This document shows, one piece after another, positions 33,711 to 42,777 of a stretch of DNA of 64,000 nucleotides. This stretch comes from Raineyella sp034933565 (GTDB lineage Bacteria; Actinomycetota; Actinomycetes; Propionibacteriales; Propionibacteriaceae). A program made the position numbers and the translations under genes. The stretch lies in NCBI RefSeq assembly GCF_034933565.1, contig NZ_JAYFNG010000014.1, positions 1 to 64,000 on the forward strand. The letters run 5' to 3'. Below the pieces are notes generated by a model. It did no database searches, was not told the origin of the DNA, and saw only the letters and a list, made by a program, of their open reading frames with translations. Within the stretch, counting starts at the first letter, position 1. Every line of letters begins with the position of its first letter.

Positions 33711-35045
33711 ATGGCAGTCGGCACCGAATTGGCCCCGGATCTTTCCAACTGGGACCCCAACAAGGACGAGACCTGGGACAGTCGCCTGGCCTGGCGAACA
33801 CTGTGGATCTCGACGTACTCGATGATCCTGGCGTTCTGCACCTGGTACATCGTCTCCACCGTGGCCCCGCAGCTGAACAAGGTCGGCTTCCACCTCACCA
33901 AGGAGCAGCTCTACTGGTTGACCGCCATGCCCGGCCTGGCCGCCGGCATCTTCCGGCTGATCTGGATGTTCCTGCCCCCGATCCTGGGGACGCGCAAACT
34001 GATCACCATCTCCTCGCTGCTGATGCTGATCCCGATGGGCGGCTGGACGCTGGCCGTCCGCGACCACACCACCCCGTACTGGACACTGCTGGTGCTCGCC
34101 CTGGCCTGCGGCATCGGCGGCGGGATCTTCTCCGGCTACATGCCCTCGACCGGCTACTTCTTCCCCAAGCGGATGGCCGGCACCGCACTCGGCATCCAGG
34201 CCGGCATCGGCAACTTCGGGATGTCGATCATCCAGATCCTCGGCCCCTGGGTGATGGGCTTCGGCCTGTTGGGGACGGCGTTCCTCACTCCCCAGCAGGC
34301 CGCCGGGCACCCGATCTGGCTGCACAACGTCGGGCTGGTGCTGATCCCCTGGGTGGTGCTGGCCGCCGTGCTGGCCTGGGTGTACCTCCGGGACGTGCCG
34401 ATCAAGGCGAACTTCCGCCAGCAGATCGACATCTTCAGCAACCGCAACACCTGGTTCCTGATGCTGATCTACGTGATGACCTTCGGCACCTTCTCCGGGT
34501 TCGCCGCCCAGTTCGCCCTGCTGCTCAACAACACGTACGGCATCACCTCGAAGTTCGTCCCGGCCAGCGGTGACGTCACCGGGCTGGTCGCGGGTGCCGG
34601 TTACGCCTTCCTGCCGCCGATGATCGCCTCCGCGGTCCGGGTGCTCTGGGGGCCGCTGTGTGACCGCTTCGGCGGCGCGATCTGGACCTTCGTCTCCGGG
34701 GTCGGGATGACGATCTCGATCCTGGTCGCCGCGAGCTTCCTCAACCCCACCTCGCCCGACCAGTACAAGGGCTTCCTCTGGGCGATGTTCGCGATGTTCT
34801 TCTTCGCCGGCATCGGCAACGCCGGCACGTTCAAGCAGATGCCGATGATCATGCCGCCGCGGCAGGCCGGCGGCGCGATCGGCTTCACCGCAGCGATCGC
34901 CTCCTTCGGCCCGTTCATCGTCGGCGTGGCACTGGCCAAGCTCGACAACTTCGCCTTCTTCATCGGCTGCGGCATCTTCTTCCTCTTCTGCACCGTCCTC
35001 ACCTGGGTGATGTACGCCCGCCCGAAGGCACCCTTCCCGGGCTGA
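33711..35045 (+). CDS. narK: Nitrate/nitrite transporter NarK
   Basis: A 444-residue major-facilitator protein with about twelve membrane helices that imports nitrate and/or exports nitrite during nitrate respiration. The Gly-rich nitrate signatures are GIGGGIFSGYMPSTGYFFPKR near residues 128-148 and, in the second half, GIGNAGTFKQMPMIMPPRQAGGAIG. ATG 33711 is chosen because GAGG lies six bases before it; the in-frame ATG two codons upstream would have no spacing. The gene ends 43 bases before narG and is the first of narKGHJI. Confidence 0.95.
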   Translation: MAVGTELAPDLSNWDPNKDETWDSRLAWRTLWISTYSMILAFCTWYIVSTVAPQLNKVGFHLTKEQLYWLTAMPGLAAGIFRLIWMFLPPILGTRKLITISSLLMLIPMGGWTLAVRDHTTPYWTLLVLALACGIGGGIFSGYMPSTGYFFPKRMAGTALGIQAGIGNFGMSIIQILGPWVMGFGLLGTAFLTPQQAAGHPIWLHNVGLVLIPWVVLAAVLAWVYLRDVPIKANFRQQIDIFSNRNTWFLMLIYVMTFGTFSGFAAQFALLLNNTYGITSKFVPASGDVTGLVAGAGYAFLPPMIASAVRVLWGPLCDRFGGAIWTFVSGVGMTISILVAASFLNPTSPDQYKGFLWAMFAMFFFAGIGNAGTFKQMPMIMPPRQAGGAIGFTAAIASFGPFIVGVALAKLDNFAFFIGCGIFFLFCTVLTWVMYARPKAPFPG

Positions 35046-35088
35046 CCGGGCCCCCGGCCGATCCACGCACCGCAGCGAAAGGATTCCC

Positions 35089-38000
35089 ATGACGACCACT
35101 GCACAGCCCACCACCGGCGGCCCTGAGCGGGCCGACCGGCCGCCGAACGACGACAACGGCCTGCTGGGGCTCGGCACGTTCTTCCGGCGCGGCACCGCGT
35201 GGGGCGACAAGCGCCAGCTGTTCCTCACCGGCGGCCGGGAGGGTGACGTCTTCTACCGCGACCGCTGGTCGCACGACAAGGTGGTCCGCTCCACCCACGG
35301 GGTGAACTGCACCGGCTCCTGCTCGTGGAAGGTGTACGTCAAGGACGGCATCATCACCTGGGAGGCGCAGCAGACCGACTACCCCGACACCGGCCCGGAC
35401 CTGCCCGACTACGAGCCGCGGGGCTGTCCGCGCGGGGCGGCGTTCAGCTGGTACACCTACTCCCCCACCCGGGTGCGCTACCCGTACGCCCGGTCGGTGC
35501 TGCTGCGGCTGTGGCGCGAGGCGAAGGCGGCCCACCCCGACCCGGTCGATGCCTGGCAGTCGATCGTCGAGGACCCCGACAAGGCCCGGGCGTACAAGTC
35601 ACAGCGTGGCAAGGGTGGCCTGGTCCGGATCAGCTGGGACACCGCCAACGAGATCGCCGCGGCGGCGCACGTCTACACGATCAAGCGCTACGGCCCCGAC
35701 CGACTGGCCGGGTTCTCCGTCATCCCGGCGATGAGCCAGGTGTCGTACAGCGCCGGGACCCGCTTCTACTCGCTGCTCGGCGGCACGATCCTGTCCTTCT
35801 ACGACTGGTACGCGGACCTGCCGATGGCGTCCCCGCAGGTGTTCGGTGACCAGACCGACGTGCCCGAGTCGGGTGACTGGTACAACAGCTCGTACCTGAT
35901 GATGTGGGGCTCCAACGTCCCGGTCACCCGGACCCCGGACGCGCACTTCATGACCGAGGTGCGCTACCGCGGCACCAAGGTCGTCGCGGTGTCGCCCGAC
36001 TACGCCGACAACACCAAGTTCGCCGACGAGTGGATGGCGATCCACCCGGGCACCGACGGGGCGCTGGGGCTGGCGATGGGCCATGTGATCCTGCGCGATT
36101 TCCACGTCGCGCAGGGCACCCCGTACTTCCTCGACTACATGAAGAAGTACACCGACGCGCCGTACCTGGTCGCGCTGGCCGAGCACACCGCTCCGGACGG
36201 CACCCGGGCGTACGTCCCCGGCAAGTTCCTCACCGCCGAGGACCTGCCCGGGCACGCCGCCGAGGAGAACGCCGCGTTCCGTACGGTGATGCTGGACCGG
36301 GCCGGCACCCCGCAGGTGCCCAACGGCTCCCTCGGCCACCGGTTCGGCGAGTCCGGCAAGGGCCGGTGGAACCTGGACCTCGGCGACCTCGACCCGGCGC
36401 TGTCGGTGCTGGAGACCGGGGCGTACGAGCCGGTCGAGCTGCTGCTGCCCCGGTTCGACGTGGTGCCGGAGCCGGGCGACGAGGACACCCAGCACCTGGG
36501 TGCCTCGGCCGTGCACCGTCGCGGCGTCCCGGCCCGGCGGATCGGTGACCGACTGGTCACCACCGTCTACGACCTGATGCTGGCCCAGTACGGCGTGGAG
36601 CGGGCCGACCTGCCCGGCGCGTGGCCACGCGGGGAGGACGACGAGGAGGCGGTCGGCACGCCCGGCTGGGCGGAGACGATCACCGGGGTCCCGGCGGCAC
36701 AGATCACCCGGGTGGCCCGGGAGTTCGCCCGCAACGCCGCCGACAGTGGCGGCCGGTCGATGATCCTGATGGGTGCCGGCACCAACCACTACTTCCACTC
36801 CGACACCATCTACCGGACGATGATCGCGCTGGTGATGATGTGCGGTTGCCAGGGCCGCAACGGCGGCGGCTGGGCGCACTACGTCGGGCAGGAGAAGGTC
36901 CGCCCGATCACCGGCTTCCAGCAGTACGCCTTCGCCCTGGACTGGCAGCGCCCGACCCGGCACATGACCACCGCCTCGTACTGGTACCTGGCGACCGACC
37001 AGTGGCGCTACGACGGGCTGCCGGCCGACGCGCTGCTCTCCCCGCTGGCCGGCGACCGACTGCGCGGCCGAACGACCGCCGATGCACTGATGGAGGCGAA
37101 CAAGCGCGGCTGGATGCCCTCGTACCCGACCTTCGACCGCAGCTCGCTGCAGATCACCGAGGACGCGGCCGCCGCCGGGATGGAGGTCCCGGCGTACGTG
37201 GTGGACCAGCTGCAGAAGGGCGGGCTGCGCTACGCCTGCGAGGACCCGGACAACCCGGAGAACTTCCCCCGGGTGGTGACCAACTGGCGCACCAACCTGA
37301 TCGGCTCCTCGGCGAAGGGCGCGGAGTACTTCCACAAGCACCTGCTCGGGGCGACCAACGCGGTCCGGGCGGCCGAGTGCGGCCCGGACCGGCGCCCGGT
37401 CGACATGATCTGGCGGGACGAGGCGGCGACCGGCAAGGTCGACCTGTTCATGACGATGGACTTCCGGATGACGTCGACGACGCTGCATTCGGACCTGGTG
37501 CTGCCGGCCGCCACCTGGTACGAGAAACACGACATCTCGACCACCGACATGCACCCGTTCATCCACTCGTTCAATCCGGCGATCGCCCCACCGTGGGAGT
37601 CGCGGACCGACTACGAGGTGTTCCGCGACCTGGCCGGGGCGGTGTCGGAGCTGGCGAAGACCCACCTCGGCACCCGCCGCGACCTGCTGGCGGCGCCGCT
37701 CAGCCACGACACCCCCGACGCCCTCGGGATGCCGCACGGCGCGACCCGGCCGCTGGCCGAGACGCCGATGGTCCCGGGCGTGACGATGCCCAAGCTGATC
37801 ACCGTCGAGCGGGACTACACGGCGATCCGGGCGAAGTTCGACACCATCGGCCCGCTGCCGGAGAAGGCCGGGATGCCGATCAAGGGCGTGCTGCTGCACC
37901 CCGAGCAGGAGATCGCCGAACTGGCCCGGATGAACGGCGTCGCCCGGTCCGGCCCGTGCGCCGGGCGCCCGCTGGTCGACACCGACGTCAAGGCCGCCGA

Positions 38001-38868
38001 GATGATCCTGCGGCTGTCCGGCACCTCCAACGGCCACCTCGCCACCCAGGGCTTCCACACCCTCGAGCAGCGCACCGGCACCCGGCTCGCCGACCTGGCG
38101 GCCGAGAACGAGGGTCGGCGGATCACCTTCGCCGACACCGCCCAGCAGCCCCAGCCGGTGATCACCTCCCCGGAGTGGTCCGGATCGGAGACCGGCGGCC
38201 GGCGCTACTCGGCCTTCGTCCAGAACGTCGAGCGCGACAAGCCGTGGCACACCCTGACCGGGCGGATGCACTTCTTCCTGGACCACGACTGGATGGCCGA
38301 CCTCGGCGAGAACCTGCCGACCTTCAAGCCGCCGCTGGACATGCACCGCCTGTTCGGCGATGCCCGGCTCGGCTCCGCCGTCCCCGGTGAGGCCGGCGCC
38401 GGTGCCGGCCTGCAGGTCGGAGTGCGTTATCTCACCCCGCACAACAAGTGGTCGATCCACTCCGAGTACCAGGACAACCTGTACATGCTCTCGCTGAGCC
38501 GTGGCGGCCCCAACATCTGGATGTCGCCGGCCGACGCTGCGAAGATCGGGGTCAAGGACAACGAGTGGGTCGAGTCGTTCAACCGCAACGGCGTGGTGGT
38601 GGCCCGCGCCGTCGTGTCGCACCGGATGCCGGAGGGCACCGTGTTCATGCACCACGCCACCGAACGGACCGTCGATGTGCCCCGGTCAGAGACCTCCGGC
38701 ACCCGCGGCGGCATCCACAACTCCCTCACCCGGGTGCTGATGAAACCCACCCACCTGATCGGCGGCTACGCCCAACACGCGTACGCCTTCAACTATGTCG
38801 GCCCGACCGGCAACCAACGCGACGAGGTCACCGTCATCCGTCGCCGAAGCCAGGAGGTGCAGTACTGA
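35089..38868 (+). CDS. narG: Respiratory nitrate reductase alpha subunit
   Basis: A 1259-residue catalytic subunit carrying Mo-bis-MGD, reducing nitrate to nitrite on the cytoplasmic side of the membrane. The FS0 iron-sulfur ligands are H70, C74, C78 and C113 (HGVNCTGSC then RGCPRG). The segment QTDVPESGDWYNSSYLMMWGSN near 257-278 contains the conserved molybdenum-site region. Length matches the family. There is no N-terminal twin-arginine signal, as expected for a cytoplasmic NarG. The SD AAAGGA precedes ATG 35089. Its stop overlaps narH's ATG by one base. Confidence 0.97.
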   Translation: MTTTAQPTTGGPERADRPPNDDNGLLGLGTFFRRGTAWGDKRQLFLTGGREGDVFYRDRWSHDKVVRSTHGVNCTGSCSWKVYVKDGIITWEAQQTDYPDTGPDLPDYEPRGCPRGAAFSWYTYSPTRVRYPYARSVLLRLWREAKAAHPDPVDAWQSIVEDPDKARAYKSQRGKGGLVRISWDTANEIAAAAHVYTIKRYGPDRLAGFSVIPAMSQVSYSAGTRFYSLLGGTILSFYDWYADLPMASPQVFGDQTDVPESGDWYNSSYLMMWGSNVPVTRTPDAHFMTEVRYRGTKVVAVSPDYADNTKFADEWMAIHPGTDGALGLAMGHVILRDFHVAQGTPYFLDYMKKYTDAPYLVALAEHTAPDGTRAYVPGKFLTAEDLPGHAAEENAAFRTVMLDRAGTPQVPNGSLGHRFGESGKGRWNLDLGDLDPALSVLETGAYEPVELLLPRFDVVPEPGDEDTQHLGASAVHRRGVPARRIGDRLVTTVYDLMLAQYGVERADLPGAWPRGEDDEEAVGTPGWAETITGVPAAQITRVAREFARNAADSGGRSMILMGAGTNHYFHSDTIYRTMIALVMMCGCQGRNGGGWAHYVGQEKVRPITGFQQYAFALDWQRPTRHMTTASYWYLATDQWRYDGLPADALLSPLAGDRLRGRTTADALMEANKRGWMPSYPTFDRSSLQITEDAAAAGMEVPAYVVDQLQKGGLRYACEDPDNPENFPRVVTNWRTNLIGSSAKGAEYFHKHLLGATNAVRAAECGPDRRPVDMIWRDEAATGKVDLFMTMDFRMTSTTLHSDLVLPAATWYEKHDISTTDMHPFIHSFNPAIAPPWESRTDYEVFRDLAGAVSELAKTHLGTRRDLLAAPLSHDTPDALGMPHGATRPLAETPMVPGVTMPKLITVERDYTAIRAKFDTIGPLPEKAGMPIKGVLLHPEQEIAELARMNGVARSGPCAGRPLVDTDVKAAEMILRLSGTSNGHLATQGFHTLEQRTGTRLADLAAENEGRRITFADTAQQPQPVITSPEWSGSETGGRRYSAFVQNVERDKPWHTLTGRMHFFLDHDWMADLGENLPTFKPPLDMHRLFGDARLGSAVPGEAGAGAGLQVGVRYLTPHNKWSIHSEYQDNLYMLSLSRGGPNIWMSPADAAKIGVKDNEWVESFNRNGVVVARAVVSHRMPEGTVFMHHATERTVDVPRSETSGTRGGIHNSLTRVLMKPTHLIGGYAQHAYAFNYVGPTGNQRDEVTVIRRRSQEVQY

Positions 38869-40499
38869 TGCGGATCATGGCCCAGATGGCGATGGTGATG
38901 AACCTCGACAAGTGCATCGGGTGCCACACCTGTTCGGTCACCTGCAAGCAGGCGTGGACGAACCGGGCGGGCCTGGAGTACGTCTGGTTCAACAACGTCG
39001 AGACCCGCCCCGGCCTCGGCTACCCCCGGACGTACGAGGACCAGGACCGGTGGAAGGGCGGCTGGGTCCGCCTGCCCAACGGGAAGATCCGGCCCCGGGC
39101 GGGCGGGCGGCTGCGCAAGCTCGCGACGATCTTCTACAACCCCGACCTGCCGAAGATCGCGGACTACTACGAGCCCTGGACGTACGACTACGACATGCTG
39201 CTCAGCGCGCCGGCGGACTCGCCGCACGTGCCGGTGGCCCGGCCGCGCTCGCTGATCACCGGCGAGGAGATGAAGATCTCCTGGTCGGCCAACTGGGACG
39301 ACGATCTCGCCGGCTCCCAGGAGATCGCGGTGAACGACCCGATCCTGGCGAAGATGAACGAGCAGGTCCGGCTCGAGTACGAGAAGACCTTCATGTTCTA
39401 CCTGCCGCGGATCTGCGAGCACTGCCTCAACCCGTCGTGCGTCGCCTCGTGCCCCTCGGGCGCGATGTACAAGCGGGTCGAGGACGGCATCGTGCTGGTC
39501 GACCAGGACCAGTGCCGCGGCTGGCGGATGTGCGTGTCCGGCTGCCCGTACAAGAAGGTCTACTTCAACCACCGCACCGGCAAGGCGGAGAAGTGCACCC
39601 TCTGCTACCCCCGGCTGGAGGAGGGGCTGCCGACGGTCTGCTCGGAGACCTGCGTCGGCCGGCTGCGTTACCTCGGCATCGTCCTCTACGACGCCGACCG
39701 GGTGACCGAGGCGGCCTCGGTGGCCGACGAGCACCAGCTGCTCGCCGCCCAGCGCCGGGCCTTCCTCGACCCGCACGACCCGGCGGTGCAGCGCGCCGCG
39801 GAGGCCGCCGGGATCCCGCACGACTGGATCGAGGCGGCCCGCCGTTCCCCGATCTGGCGGCTGATCAACGATTACGAGGTGGCGCTGCCGCTCCACCCGG
39901 AGTTCCGTACCCTGCCGATGGTCTGGTACATCCCGCCGCTGTCGCCGATCGTCGACGAGGTGGCCCGGACGGGCAACGACGCCGAGGACCACCGGGTGCT
40001 GCTCACCGCCCTGTCGACGATGCGGATCCCGCTGGAGTACATGGCCGAGCTGTTCACCGCCGGTGACCCCCGGCCCGTCGAGCTGGCGCTGCGCCGGCTC
40101 GCGGCGATGCGCTCGTACATGCGCGACCTCAACCTGGGCGATGAACCGCAGGAGGAGATCGCCGCAGCGGTCGGGATGACCGGGCAGGAGCTGGAGGACA
40201 TGTACCGCCTGCTGGCGATCGCCGACTACGACGACCGCTACGTCATCCCGAGCACACACGGCGAGATCGGCCGGGCGATGGCCGAGGTCGACCCGATGGG
40301 CTGCTCGCTGGAGGGGCCGGAGGGGATCGGGATGAACGGTCCGGGTCTGGCCGCGCCCGAACACGTCGCGGGCACCGCCCGGACCTCGGCCGGGCCGGGC
40401 GGGCCCGGCGGATCGCAGCGGGTGCGCCTGACGCTGAGCCGCCGCGAGGACCTGGACGGGTTCCCCGGACAGCCGGGCTGGGCCGGGGGTGCGCTGTGA
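38868..40499 (+). CDS. narH: Respiratory nitrate reductase beta subunit
   Basis: A 543-residue electron-transfer subunit with four iron-sulfur clusters. The first set is C16, C19, C22 and C26 (CIGCHTCSVTC). The second group includes CEHCLNPSCVASCP. The third, CRGWRMCVSGCP, has Trp in place of a cysteine, giving the 3Fe-4S cluster typical of NarH. CTLCYPRLEEGLPTVCSETC is the fourth. The last 60 residues are a Gly/Pro/Ser-rich extension. Start and stop overlap narG and narJ. Confidence 0.97.
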   Translation: MRIMAQMAMVMNLDKCIGCHTCSVTCKQAWTNRAGLEYVWFNNVETRPGLGYPRTYEDQDRWKGGWVRLPNGKIRPRAGGRLRKLATIFYNPDLPKIADYYEPWTYDYDMLLSAPADSPHVPVARPRSLITGEEMKISWSANWDDDLAGSQEIAVNDPILAKMNEQVRLEYEKTFMFYLPRICEHCLNPSCVASCPSGAMYKRVEDGIVLVDQDQCRGWRMCVSGCPYKKVYFNHRTGKAEKCTLCYPRLEEGLPTVCSETCVGRLRYLGIVLYDADRVTEAASVADEHQLLAAQRRAFLDPHDPAVQRAAEAAGIPHDWIEAARRSPIWRLINDYEVALPLHPEFRTLPMVWYIPPLSPIVDEVARTGNDAEDHRVLLTALSTMRIPLEYMAELFTAGDPRPVELALRRLAAMRSYMRDLNLGDEPQEEIAAAVGMTGQELEDMYRLLAIADYDDRYVIPSTHGEIGRAMAEVDPMGCSLEGPEGIGMNGPGLAAPEHVAGTARTSAGPGGPGGSQRVRLTLSRREDLDGFPGQPGWAGGAL

Positions 40500-41239
40500 G
40501 CCTCCCCGGGATCGGTCCGGTCAGTTTCCTCGGCCGGGCGCGTCGGCAGCCCCGGCCGCCGGTGCCGCACACGGCCCGGCAGCGGGCGCTCACCCACATG
40601 GCCACCTCGGTGCTGCTCGCCTACCCCGGTGAGGAGGCCGTGGCGAAGTACCCGACGATCGCCGCCGAGCTGGGTGGGCTGCCGCGCCCGATCGCCGACC
40701 GGCTCGGGGCGTTCCTGACCCACGCCGAGCACGTGGGGCCCGACGGTCTGGCCCAGGAGTACGTCGCGACCTTCGACCTGAAACGGAAGTGCTCGCTCTA
40801 CCTCTCGTACTTCCTCACCGGCGACACCCGCAAGCGTGGCACCGCGCTGGTGACGTTCCTCGAGGTGTACCGGGCGGCCGGCTTCGAGTTCGACGCCGCG
40901 GAGCTGCCGGACTTCCTGCCGGTGGTGCTGGAGTTCTCCGCCGTCGGCGACGCCGAGCTGGCCGGGGTGCTGCTCGCCTCACACCGCGAGGGGCTGGAGG
41001 TGCTGCGGGAGGCGCTCGCGGCACTCGGCAGCCCGTGGACCGGTGTGGTGGAGGCGGTCACCCTCACTCTGCCGCACGTCGACGAGGCGACCCGCCGGCG
41101 GACCCTCGACCTGATCGCCGGTGGGCCACCGGCCGAGATGGTCGGCGCGGACGCACTCGGTCCGGGCGAGCCGCTGGTCGCCGCCGCGACCGGGTCCCAC
41201 CTGCCGCTCATCCCCTCACCGGCACGACCCCAGGAGTAA
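40496..41239 (+). CDS. narJ: Nitrate reductase assembly chaperone
   Basis: A 247-residue TorD-like helical chaperone that holds NarGH while the molybdenum cofactor is inserted. The core is between about residues 30 and 190 and includes FDLKRKCSLYLSYFLTGDTRKRG. GTG 40496 overlaps the narH stop as GTGA. It ends six bases before narI. Confidence 0.93.
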   Translation: MSLPGIGPVSFLGRARRQPRPPVPHTARQRALTHMATSVLLAYPGEEAVAKYPTIAAELGGLPRPIADRLGAFLTHAEHVGPDGLAQEYVATFDLKRKCSLYLSYFLTGDTRKRGTALVTFLEVYRAAGFEFDAAELPDFLPVVLEFSAVGDAELAGVLLASHREGLEVLREALAALGSPWTGVVEAVTLTLPHVDEATRRRTLDLIAGGPPAEMVGADALGPGEPLVAAATGSHLPLIPSPARPQE

Positions 41240-41245
41240 CGGATC

Positions 41246-42043
41246 ATGCGCACCCTCGATGCGATGCTGTGGATCGCCTTCCCGTACGTGTCCCTCACCA
41301 TGCTGATCGTCGGCACCGTCTGGCGCTGGCGCCACGACAAGTTCGGCTGGACCACCCGCTCCTCGGAGCTCTATGAGAGCCGGATGCTGCGGCTCGGCTC
41401 ACCGCTGTTCCACTACGGCATCCTCGCCGTCGCCGCCGGCCACGTCATGGGCCTGGTCATCCCGAAGACCTGGACCGAGGCGATCGGCCTGCACGAAGGC
41501 GCCTATCACCTCGTCGCCACCCTGGGCGGCGGGCTGGCCGGGCTGGCGGCCGGGGTCGGCCTGGTCCTGCTGATCGTCCGGCGGCGGTTCGTCCACGGCG
41601 TCTTCCAGGCCACCACCCGCAACGACAAGTTCATGTACGTGCTGCTCGCGCTGCCGGTGGTGCTCGGCATCACCGCCACCCTGCTGCACCAGGTCTTCGG
41701 CAGCGGCCAGGGCTACGACTACCGGGAGACCATCTCGCCATGGCTGCGCTCGCTGTTCATCCTGCAACCGCGCGCCGACCTGATGTCGGACGTCCCGCTG
41801 GCCTTCCAGCTGCACGTCATCGCGGCGTTCCTGCTGTTCGCGGTATGGCCGTACACCCGTCTGGTGCACGCCTTCTCGGTGCCGCTCGGCTACCCCACCC
41901 GGCCGTACATCGTCTACCGCTCCCGGGCCGCCGACCCGGTGATCCGGCGTCCCGACCGCGGCTGGGAGCCGATCGTCGGGCCGGTCTCGCTGGATCGGTC
42001 CCGCGGTGGCCAGGTCCGCCCGGAGCCGGAGCAGCACAGCTGA
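41246..42043 (+). CDS. narI: Respiratory nitrate reductase gamma subunit
   Basis: A 265-residue membrane subunit with two b hemes that oxidises menaquinol and passes electrons to NarH. Five membrane helices are visible, with candidate heme His in SPLFHYGIL, AAGHVMGL, LLHQVFG-like and FQLHVIAAF segments. It is the last nar gene; a terminator hairpin follows. The substrate quinol is inferred from the family. Confidence 0.95.
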   Translation: MRTLDAMLWIAFPYVSLTMLIVGTVWRWRHDKFGWTTRSSELYESRMLRLGSPLFHYGILAVAAGHVMGLVIPKTWTEAIGLHEGAYHLVATLGGGLAGLAAGVGLVLLIVRRRFVHGVFQATTRNDKFMYVLLALPVVLGITATLLHQVFGSGQGYDYRETISPWLRSLFILQPRADLMSDVPLAFQLHVIAAFLLFAVWPYTRLVHAFSVPLGYPTRPYIVYRSRAADPVIRRPDRGWEPIVGPVSLDRSRGGQVRPEPEQHS

Positions 42044-42076
42044 CCGGTCGGGTCTGCTGACCGCTCGGGCCGGCTG

Positions 42077-42124
42077 ATCGGTGGGGTGGTGGGACGGGGA
42101 GGCCCGGCCCGCCACCCCACCGAT
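42077..42124 (+). terminator. narI terminator hairpin
   Basis: ATCGGTGGGGTGG (42077-42089) and CCACCCCACCGAT (42112-42124) pair perfectly, about 33 bases after the narI stop. The right arm ends at the base before the sixA -10 box, so the terminator and the next promoter abut. Confidence 0.75.
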
Positions 42125-42130
42125 TACCCT
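42125..42130 (+). promoter_or_regulatory. -10 box of sixA (leaderless)
   Basis: TACCCT is followed by GGGGGGT and then ATG 42138, seven bases later. No SD is needed if transcription starts at the ATG. Confidence 0.5.
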
Positions 42131-42137
42131 GGGGGGT

Positions 42138-42656
42138 ATGCAACGCCATCTCTACCTGATGCGCCACGGCGAGGCCGCGGCGCACTCCACCGCGTCCGAC
42201 CGTGACCGTCCACTCAGCGACTTCGGCCGTCGGCAGGCCGCCGACGCCGGCGCCCTGCTCGCCGACCGGGGCATCGAGGTGGTGATGAGCTCCACGGCCG
42301 AGCGGTGCCGCGAGACGGTCGCGGGGCTGCGGTTGCCGGGCGCGCCGCGACAGGAGTTCCAGGAAGCGCTCTATCTCGCCGACGTCGAGACGCTGCTGCA
42401 GCGGATCGGGGAGATCGAGGACGAGGTGACCGCCCTGCTCGTGGTGGGCCACTCCCCCGGCCTGCCGGCGCTGGCCTCGGAACTGGCGTACGACGCCGGA
42501 CACGGAGACGCCGATGCGCAGCGCTGTGCCTTCCCGGTCTCCTCGATCACCGAGATCGAGGTGCCGTGTACCTGGGCCGAGCTCGCCGAGGGCGAACGGA
42601 CCGGTGTCCGCCTCGTCGGCACCGTGGGCTCGGACGCGGCCCCGGCGGTCTGCTGA
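42138..42656 (+). CDS. sixA: Phosphohistidine phosphatase SixA family
   Basis: A 172-residue histidine-phosphatase (RHG) protein. The catalytic loop is LMRHGEA with His at residue 10, and the second His is in VVGHSPG. SixA in E. coli removes phosphate from a His of ArcB or phosphotransferase components; the substrate here is unknown. It converges with a cation-efflux gene and shares a bidirectional terminator. Confidence 0.85.
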   Translation: MQRHLYLMRHGEAAAHSTASDRDRPLSDFGRRQAADAGALLADRGIEVVMSSTAERCRETVAGLRLPGAPRQEFQEALYLADVETLLQRIGEIEDEVTALLVVGHSPGLPALASELAYDAGHGDADAQRCAFPVSSITEIEVPCTWAELAEGERTGVRLVGTVGSDAAPAVC

Positions 42657-42741
42657 GCCGATCGGCACGTCGGCAGGACCCCGACAGGTCGGCCGGCACT
42701 CCGGGCCTGGCGTACGTCCGGGTCTGTCGCTGCTCGGGCGG

Positions 42742-42768
42742 CGTGCCCTGCCGGGCCGGCAGGGCACG
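42742..42768. terminator. Bidirectional terminator sixA / CDF
   Basis: CGTGCCCTGCC (42742-42752) and GGCAGGGCACG (42758-42768) form a perfect 11-base-pair stem with a five-base loop in the 121-base gap between converging genes. Confidence 0.8.
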
Positions 42769-42777
42769 GCGTCGTGG

